Source of the DNA: Candidatus Aenigmatarchaeota archaeon | GTDB lineage: Archaea; Aenigmatarchaeota; Aenigmatarchaeia; QMZP01; JAFGSV01 | NCBI GenBank assembly: GCA_016931255.1 | Contig: JAFGFG010000009.1 | Span: 259,076-323,075, forward strand | Direction: 5' to 3' | Length of the DNA: 64,000 nucleotides | In this document: piece by piece, positions 58,908-64,000 of the stretch | Layout: every line of letters begins with the position of its first letter | Position numbering within the stretch: position 1 is the stretch's first letter | Position numbers and translations under genes: made by a program | Notes under the pieces: model-generated | Told to the model about the DNA's origin: nothing | The model's input: only the letters and a program-made list of their open reading frames with translations | Databases searched by the model: none

Positions 58908-59744
58908 ATGGGATGGGGACAGAAGAACAGGTTGTCAAGGATAATAAAGCCGAAGGACGGCAGGAGCTTAATGCTTGCTGTTGACCACGGATACTTCCTG
59001 GGGCCGACCACAGGACTGGAGAATTTCAAGAAGGCGGTCGACCCGCTTATACCGTATGCGGACACGTTGTTTGCCACAAGGGGCATGATACGCTCATGCG
59101 TTGATCCAAAGATAGACACGCCGATAATGCTCAGGAACTCAGGCGGCACGAGCATTCTCAACAAAGAACTTCTCCATGAAGGCATAACAGTTGACATAAA
59201 GGACGCGCTCAGAATGAACGCAGTCGGTGTCGGATATTCGATTGCCGTTGGAATGGACTGGGAAAGAGATACAATCCTTGACTTCTCAAAGGTTGTTGAC
59301 GACTGCGAGAAATACGGGCTTGTTGCAATGGCTGTCACAGCAGTCGGAAAGGACCTCACGAAGGATGCGAGATATCTAGGGCTTGCGAGCAGGATAGCTG
59401 CGGAGCACGGTGCCCACATAGTCAAGACTTATTACTGCAAGGACTTCGACAAGGTTGTCGATGCATGTCCCGTGCCTATAGTGATGGCCGGCGGGAAGAA
59501 GATACCTGAAATTGAAGCGCTCACAATGGCTTACAATGCGATACAGGCGGGTGCTGTCGGCGTTGACATGGGTAGGAACATCTTCCAGTCTGATGACCCT
59601 GTAGCGATGATGAGGGCTGTCAGGGAGCTCATACACAAGAACGCCACTCCAAAGGAGGCGCTCCAGTTCTTCAACGACAACAAGAAGTCAGGCAGCATGC
59701 CAAAAAAATCCACTATTGCAGCTGATGACACGAAGAAGGTCTAG
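58908..59744 (+). CDS. LsrF/DhnA-type class I aldolase
   Basis: Schiff-base aldolase of the DhnA/LsrF family. The 278-residue product begins GWGQKNRLSRIIKPKDGRSLMLAVDHGYFLGPTTGLE, closely resembling LsrF, and has the likely Schiff-base Lys in AHIVKTYYC, PIVMAGGKKIPE and the phosphate-binding GAVGVDMGRNIFQSDDP. Candidate roles are cleavage of 5-deoxyribulose-1-phosphate made by MtnA, fructose-1,6-bisphosphate aldolase, or a dideoxyheptulosonate synthase. The operon favours the first. AGGAGGT precedes the ATG. Confidence 0.88.
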   Translation: MGWGQKNRLSRIIKPKDGRSLMLAVDHGYFLGPTTGLENFKKAVDPLIPYADTLFATRGMIRSCVDPKIDTPIMLRNSGGTSILNKELLHEGITVDIKDALRMNAVGVGYSIAVGMDWERDTILDFSKVVDDCEKYGLVAMAVTAVGKDLTKDARYLGLASRIAAEHGAHIVKTYYCKDFDKVVDACPVPIVMAGGKKIPEIEALTMAYNAIQAGAVGVDMGRNIFQSDDPVAMMRAVRELIHKNATPKEALQFFNDNKKSGSMPKKSTIAADDTKKV

Positions 59745-59745
59745 G

Positions 59746-60561
59746 CTAGATGAGATTTGCTAGTCTTTTGATGTCACTGTTAGCCACATGTGTGTATATC
59801 TGGGTCGTTTTGAGATCTTTGTGCCCGAGGAGCTGTTGAATATACCTTATATCGGCTCCTGACTCAAGGAGATGTGTGGCGAAGCTGTGCCTCAGCGTGT
59901 GAGGGGTGACGTTCTTCTTCACTTCCGCTTTCAGCGCATTGTTCTTGACTACCTGCTGTATTGTCCTCTTATTGTACTTTCCGCTTCTCTGTGACTTGAA
60001 AATGAAACCGTCCTTTACGCTTCCGTAAACTTCAAGCATGCCCTTGAGATTCTTATGTAAGAATACCACCCTCTCTTTACCGCCTTTTGCAGTCTTGATG
60101 TGTATCAGGTCCCTTTCTGTATCGATGTCTCTCCACATGATGTTCCTCACCTCATCGAGCCTCATGCCGGCGTAGTAAAGGAACATGAGCAGAAGCCTGT
60201 GCTTCATATTAACACAAACATCAATCATTCCTGCTATCTCATTCCTGTTAAGGACCACTGGAATCTTGACAGATCTCTTGGCAAGGGGAATCTTCTCGCT
60301 GAATCTCTCATCAAGCACGTTATCATGGAAGAACCTGAGGGCGAAATATGCATTTCTCATGCTGGAGTCGCTCTTGTCTGAATAAGAAAGAAGGAAATCC
60401 CGTGCCGTCTTTCCGGACTTCAGAAAACCGGCAATCACAGAAACATACGCTTTCCCTGTCTGGTATGAGTACTTCCTCAGTTTTATCTCTTCTATCAGCC
60501 TGCCTATGAGGCTGTATCTTTCCTGCTGAGACAAAGGCCTTCTTGCACCTGCGCTATCCAT
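59746..60561 (-). CDS. xerA: XerA-type tyrosine recombinase
   Basis: Site-specific recombinase of the archaeal XerA group. The 271-residue product has an N-terminal SAM-like DNA-binding domain and the catalytic set RLDEVRN (Arg I), TAKGGKER (Lys), HTLRHSFATHLL (HxxR), GHKDLKTTQIYTHV (His and Tyr nucleophile). The ATG at 60561 (MDSAGARR) is used rather than the tracked 60603. It may resolve chromosome dimers; its proximity to the inverted repeat at 60649 leaves open a link to the neighbouring island. Confidence 0.92.
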   Translation of the reverse strand: MDSAGARRPLSQQERYSLIGRLIEEIKLRKYSYQTGKAYVSVIAGFLKSGKTARDFLLSYSDKSDSSMRNAYFALRFFHDNVLDERFSEKIPLAKRSVKIPVVLNRNEIAGMIDVCVNMKHRLLLMFLYYAGMRLDEVRNIMWRDIDTERDLIHIKTAKGGKERVVFLHKNLKGMLEVYGSVKDGFIFKSQRSGKYNKRTIQQVVKNNALKAEVKKNVTPHTLRHSFATHLLESGADIRYIQQLLGHKDLKTTQIYTHVANSDIKRLANLI

Positions 60562-60600
60562 GATTCCCTCTTGGCGGTAAGAATTTAAAAGCTTCGCTTT

Positions 60601-60648
60601 CAACCGCCTGAAAGGCGGTTATGCGAACAAAATGTTCGCTAAATAGGT
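60601..60648. other. hairpin-rich junction between xerA and the AT-rich island
   Basis: AACCGCCT-GA-AAGGCGGTT forms a strong hairpin (60602-60620), followed by GCGAACA-AAA-TGTTCGC (60623-60639). Both are perfect inverted repeats upstream of xerA. Paired palindromes next to a Xer gene could be recombination or regulatory sites, though no dif consensus was identified. Confidence 0.45.
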
Positions 60649-60744
60649 GTTAGTTTCAATTTTTGAGAATGCCTACAAGTTAGAGTTAAAACAAATAAAT
60701 AGGAAATAATATTTTTTCTCCCACCCAATAGGAGAGACGCGCGC
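60649..60744 (+). repeat. left inverted repeat of the AT-rich island
   Basis: Blocks GTTAGTTTC (60649), TTTTTGAGAATGCC (60660), GAAATAATATTTTTT (60703) and GAGAGACGCGCGC (60732) recur in the same order, as reverse complement, at 63858-64000. A further block, TAGGGGATTTCCC (60794), resembles GGAAATCCCTATT at the right side. Between blocks the two ends differ in length and sequence. Downstream to 60840 are three small hairpins (AGTTTTC/GAAAACT, AAAAAC/GTTTTT, TTTTGC/GCAAAA), the last a likely terminator for the regulator gene. Confidence 0.75.
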
Positions 60745-60840
60745 AGTTTTCTTTTCAGAAAACTAGATTGCAAAAACTTCGTTTTTGGATTTATAGGGGA
60801 TTTCCCTAGTCCTACGGACATTTAGTTTTGCTTCGCAAAA

Positions 60841-61569
60841 TTATTTTTTAGGGCTTCCTTTATTCCATAAAATTTTAAAAAATTCTTCATAAGACTTAGC
60901 CGCTTTTTCATTATGGATAATTACTCCAACAGGATTTTCAGTCCAAATGATAATTGCCACTTTATCATTTCTAATAATTGTTTCTGTCAAGGGTTCGACA
61001 TTTTCCTTGATAAATCTTACTTCTGCTAATGGATGATTATACCCTGAACACCATTCTCTTAATGATTCATTAAATAGAAGTTTGGCTTTAATTTTCTTCT
61101 CTGTTCTTCGTTTGTGGAAATTAGCCCAAAAAGTATCACCCATCATTAAAGAATTTTTAGGAGATCCAAAAGTATTATGCTCTTTGCCCCCTGCTTCTAA
61201 TAATTCATAAAATAATTCTCTTATGCCTTTTTTTCCTTTATAGGAAACTATTTCAGTTTTTTCTTTCGCAAAATCTTTTTTCTGCAAAAGTTCAGGCAAA
61301 ATTTTTTCAAATTCTCTTTTCTTGTCTTCGATATAGTCTGAAATATGCTTCGGATTTGTTGCCTGATAATAATTTCTTTGTCCTTCTTTAACAAAACTAA
61401 CAAATCCCTTATTTATCAATTTATTTAAAGTCATATGGACAACAGAACTTTGAAGTCCAGTTTTTTCTATAATTGGTCCAGCAGAAACACTTCCAATTTC
61501 CAATAAACTAATATAAATTTTAATTTCTGCATTTGTAAAACCTAAATCTTCTAATATTTGAGTATCCAT
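60841..61569 (-). CDS. TrmB-family transcription regulator
   Basis: The 242-residue product has the TrmB N-terminal wHTH (ILEDLGFTNAEIKIYISLLEIGSVSAGPIIEKTGLQSSVVHMTLNKLINKGFVSF), a coiled-coil linker and a C-terminal ligand-like domain (IVSYKGKKGIRELFYELLEAG...). Genes of this class sense sugars or other metabolites. Base content is very AT-rich with AT-ending codons, unlike the rest of the window. It is divergent from the methyltransferase-permease operon and may control it. Confidence 0.88.
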   Translation of the reverse strand: MDTQILEDLGFTNAEIKIYISLLEIGSVSAGPIIEKTGLQSSVVHMTLNKLINKGFVSFVKEGQRNYYQATNPKHISDYIEDKKREFEKILPELLQKKDFAKEKTEIVSYKGKKGIRELFYELLEAGGKEHNTFGSPKNSLMMGDTFWANFHKRRTEKKIKAKLLFNESLREWCSGYNHPLAEVRFIKENVEPLTETIIRNDKVAIIIWTENPVGVIIHNEKAAKSYEEFFKILWNKGSPKK

Positions 61570-61700
61570 AAATAGAAAGAAATTATGAGATATATAAATC
61601 TTTCTTTTACTCCTCTAATTATGGAGAGTTAACCTTTATTTACTACTCGTTTATTCTTTTTACTATGTCACGGAATAGTAATAATAATATATTAGTAAGA

Positions 61701-61743
61701 TTTATATATAATAATCACAATTTTAATTTATTAGAGGTGAAAG
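61701..61743 (+). promoter_or_regulatory. promoter and ribosome binding site of the methyltransferase-permease operon
   Basis: TTTATATATA at 61701 is a good archaeal TATA box about 40 bases before the ATG at 61744, and GAGGTGA at 61734 is a near-perfect Shine-Dalgarno sequence. The gap to the TrmB gene (61570-61743) is AT-rich and should hold the divergent promoter too. Confidence 0.6.
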
Positions 61744-62421
61744 ATGTCAGATAAATTAGTTTCAAAAGAAGAAGAATGGGCTAAAGTAGCTGATGAATTA
61801 AAAGCTGAAAAAGTAAAGCTAGCTTTCTATGATAATACTGTTATTTCTCTTTTAGGAAATGTAAAAAATAAAAAAGTTCTAGATTATGGCGGTGGTCCTG
61901 GAGTTCTAGCCATTGCATTAAAGAAACTTGGAGCAGAGGTAAAAGAATATGATATTTCAGAAGATATGTTAAAACAGGCTTCTGAGAAAATTGGAAAAGA
62001 AAATATTTATTCCACTATTGAAGAGATTCCAAAAGAGGAGTTTGATCTTATAATATGTAATTTAGTTTTATGTATTGTTTCAGAAGACGAAGTCAAAAGA
62101 ATTGTTAAAATAATAAAACAATCTTTAAATAAAAAAGGTTTTGCGTTTATTGGATTTTGTAATCCAAAAATTTTAGATGTTCCTGAAAGTAATCTTGATT
62201 TTAGACCAAAGCCTAAACATAAATACGAAGAAAATCATAGTTATATGAAGACCAAAAAAGAAGGCGGTTATCAGATTATTGAAAATCATCGTCCAATTGA
62301 ATGGTATGAAAAAACTTACGAAGAACAGGGATTAAAGCTAGTTGATACTTTCTTTACTCCAGAATATGAACTTAAAGGGAGGAAGATTAAAGATTTCATA
62401 ATCTTTAAATTAAAAAAATGA
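61744..62421 (+). CDS. class I SAM-dependent methyltransferase
   Basis: The 225-residue product has motif I VLDYGGGPGVLAIALKKLGAEVKEYDIS (about residues 43-70), motif IV-like FDLIICNLVLCIV and a following helix-strand order typical of Rossmann methyltransferases. The C-terminal part (HRPIEWYEKTYEEQGLKLVDTFFTP) resembles small-molecule O- or N-methyltransferases. Its stop overlaps the permease ATG (ATGA), so the two are coupled and may act on the same compound, perhaps a purine derivative. It is strongly AT-rich. Confidence 0.85.
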   Translation: MSDKLVSKEEEWAKVADELKAEKVKLAFYDNTVISLLGNVKNKKVLDYGGGPGVLAIALKKLGAEVKEYDISEDMLKQASEKIGKENIYSTIEEIPKEEFDLIICNLVLCIVSEDEVKRIVKIIKQSLNKKGFAFIGFCNPKILDVPESNLDFRPKPKHKYEENHSYMKTKKEGGYQIIENHRPIEWYEKTYEEQGLKLVDTFFTPEYELKGRKIKDFIIFKLKK

Positions 62422-63773
62422 AAACAAAACAAGAAGCCCCACTATCCACTCCAGGAGAAAAAAGATTTTTCCACAAAGTAGCCAATTATTTTGAATTTAA
62501 GAAACACAAAACTAATTTTCCAACAGAAATTTTAGCAGGAGTTTCAACATTTCTAGCACTTGCCTACATTTTTGTAGTTAATCCTTCAATACTTGCTCAA
62601 GGTGGATTTAATCAAAACGCAGTTTTATTCGCAACAATTGTTGTTTCATTTTTAGCAACATTTATTATGGGTGTTTGGGCAAAAAAACCATTTGCTTTAG
62701 CTCCCGGTATGGAAATGAATGCTTATGTAGCCTTTTTTGTCATAGCAGGTTTAGGATTTGCTTGGCCACAAGCATTAGGGGCTGTCTTTTGGTCTGGTGT
62801 TATTTTTATGATTCTAACCCTTACTAATGTTAGAACAAAGATTATCAAAGCAATACCTGATAAAATGAAGTCTGGTCTTGCTCTTTCTGTCGGTGTTTTC
62901 TTAATGCTTATTGCTTTAAGTCTTGCAGGTGCAATAGCTTATGAAGGAATAACTTTTAGTCATTTTGGAAGTATTTTAACTCCTCTTTTTGCAGTTTTAG
63001 CTTTTGGAGTTGTTGCAGTTTTAATTTTAAGAAAATTCAGAATTCCTGGAGCAGTATTAATTAGTATTATACTTGCCTCTGTTTTAGCACATCTTCTAGG
63101 ATTAGGAGATACAGGAACAACATTCACAATCAATAAAGAAATGTTTAGTGCAATATTCCAATGGGATTTAAGTGTAATTCTTAATCCAAAAATGTGGAGT
63201 GTAATCTTAATTTTATTCCTAGTTGATTTCTACGGATCTGTTGCTAAGTTTATTGGACTAACAAGAGGAACAACAATCGTAGATAAAAATGGAGATATGC
63301 CTCAAATGAAAGAAGCTTTATCTGTTGATGGTGGGGCTACAATTGTTGGAGCAGGACTTGGAACAACAAGCTTAACTACTTATGTAGAAAGTGGAATTGG
63401 AATTGCAGAAGGTGGAAGAACTGGATTCACAGCAGTAGTCATTTCAATATTAATGTTATTGTTCTTAGCATTAACACCATTACTAAAGTTAATTCCTTTG
63501 ATTGCAACAACGGGAGCTTTATTTTGGGTAGGATTAAGTCTTTTCCCAAGTAAAGAAGAATTCAAAACTTACAACAAGTTAGATATATTTACAGTATTGG
63601 TAATGATTGTAGTCACAGTTTTAACCTTTGCAGTTGATAAAGCTCTCCTTGCAGGATTCTTAATCTATATGGTTGGATTAATTGTTAAAGGAAAAGCAAA
63701 GGAGATAGATGTATTTATAGTAATATCTACAATACTCTTATTATTGGGATTAGTGCTTTCAATTGTTCTTTAA
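62418..63773 (+). CDS. AzgA-type NCS2 purine permease
   Basis: Nucleobase transporter of 451 residues with about 12-14 helices. The start FEFKKHKTNFPTEILAGVSTFLALAYIFVVNPSIL is characteristic of the AzgA (adenine/guanine/hypoxanthine) clade, as are ALAPGMEMNAYVAFFV and VGAGLGTTSLTTYVESGIGIAEGGRTGFTA. It would import purines by proton symport. It is coupled to the methyltransferase and shares its AT-rich composition. Its stop lies just inside the right inverted repeat region. Confidence 0.93.
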   Translation: MKTKQEAPLSTPGEKRFFHKVANYFEFKKHKTNFPTEILAGVSTFLALAYIFVVNPSILAQGGFNQNAVLFATIVVSFLATFIMGVWAKKPFALAPGMEMNAYVAFFVIAGLGFAWPQALGAVFWSGVIFMILTLTNVRTKIIKAIPDKMKSGLALSVGVFLMLIALSLAGAIAYEGITFSHFGSILTPLFAVLAFGVVAVLILRKFRIPGAVLISIILASVLAHLLGLGDTGTTFTINKEMFSAIFQWDLSVILNPKMWSVILILFLVDFYGSVAKFIGLTRGTTIVDKNGDMPQMKEALSVDGGATIVGAGLGTTSLTTYVESGIGIAEGGRTGFTAVVISILMLLFLALTPLLKLIPLIATTGALFWVGLSLFPSKEEFKTYNKLDIFTVLVMIVVTVLTFAVDKALLAGFLIYMVGLIVKGKAKEIDVFIVISTILLLLGLVLSIVL

Positions 63774-63857
63774 AACTCCCGACTTCTTTTTAGAAGAAAG
63801 AAGCAAAAAGACGGAAATCCCTATTTTCTTTTTTTAGGAAAAAAAGAAACAAAAAAA

Positions 63858-64000
63858 GCGCGCGTCTCTCTAATACATAGCCCACCCAAAAAATATTATT
63901 TCAAAATCATATAAAACGGCATTCTCAAAAACTTTGATTTTTTGCCTTTGGCATCGTTGCACTAAAAATCAAGTCCTCCAAGTATTCGGACGAAACTAAC
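63858..64000 (-). repeat. right inverted repeat of the AT-rich island, reaching the window edge
   Basis: GCGCGCGTCTCTC (63858), AAAAAATATTATTTC (63888), GGCATTCTCAAAAA (63918) and GAAACTAAC (63992-64000) are the reverse complements of the left blocks in mirrored order. About 60 bases lie between the last two blocks, against two at the left end, so this copy has an insertion or the left a deletion. The window stops at the last base of the final block, so the true boundary is not seen. Confidence 0.75.

Noticed and set aside
59746-60561. XerA as the integrase of the 60.65-64 kb island
   Set aside because: It lies outside the left inverted repeat, has the base composition of the host region and resembles the general archaeal XerA. 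A link remains possible but cannot be claimed.

Overview
The window is archaeal. It carries TBP, aIF5B, aEF1A, aEF2, an eRF1-type release factor, L7Ae, eS4/eS28/eL24/eL30, Rpp29 of RNase P, geranylgeranyl reductase, class III pilin-like proteins and two tRNA genes interrupted by introns with bulge-helix-bulge (BHB) splice motifs. Scrambled ribosomal operons, many small proteins, DUF5679 zinc ribbons and pilin-like surface proteins suggest a DPANN-type lineage. That placement is an inference from gene content, not a phylogenetic result.

Layout. 0-8.8 kb is a translation block: partial aEF1A on the minus strand, then uS17-uL14-uL24-eS4-uL5-uS14-uS8-eL30-NusA-uS12-uS7-aEF2-aRF1 on the plus strand. 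8.8-13 kb (minus) holds a PAP2 phosphatase, TBP, aIF5B, two DUF5679 zinc ribbons and a KaiC-like ATPase. 13-17.3 kb is a membrane-lipid neighbourhood: polyprenol kinase-like protein, UppP, a YhfC-type membrane protease-like protein, geranylgeranyl reductase and ferredoxin. 17.5-18.7 kb has an orphan gene, a very basic protein and tRNA-Leu(CAG) with a T-loop intron. 18.8-23.4 kb is an ABC efflux operon with regulator and secreted partner. 23.6-33.1 kb is a second ribosomal block: uS13-uS4-uS11-uL3, a carbamoyltransferase and a membrane protein, uL4, an orphan, uL23-uL2-uS19-uL22-uS3-uL29-aIF1-Rnp1. 33.1-34.6 kb holds a Nudix hydrolase and a NikR-linked pair of small membrane proteins.

34.6-39.8 kb is an accessory island downstream of tRNA-Glu(UUC). 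It contains a decayed PurM-like gene, an AT-rich secreted protein, a DUF4143 ATPase and an MNT/HEPN pair, separated by four degenerate copies of the tRNA 3' end. 39.9-46.2 kb is a surface operon ending in a 1427-residue vWA protein with a seven-unit propeller-like insertion. 46.3-60.6 kb is housekeeping (ValRS, presenilin-like protease, GluRS, eL8-eS28-eL24, ArsP-type permease, MtnA, LsrF-like aldolase, XerA) with a second MNT/HEPN pair and a PQQ-repeat gene broken by TGA. 60.65-64 kb is a very AT-rich segment bounded by interrupted inverted repeats and carrying a TrmB regulator, a methyltransferase and an AzgA-type purine permease; its right repeat ends exactly at the window edge.

Most plus-strand genes start a few bases after GGTGA or GTGATT. 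This matches the usual archaeal 16S 3' end, so GTG starts proposed at that motif by the ORF track were replaced by the following ATG.

The most notable observations are the tRNA-Leu T-loop intron with a complete BHB fold, the release factor with GGW in place of GGQ, the tRNA-Glu-derived repeat array with cargo between copies, the inverted-repeat island and the composite vWA protein.
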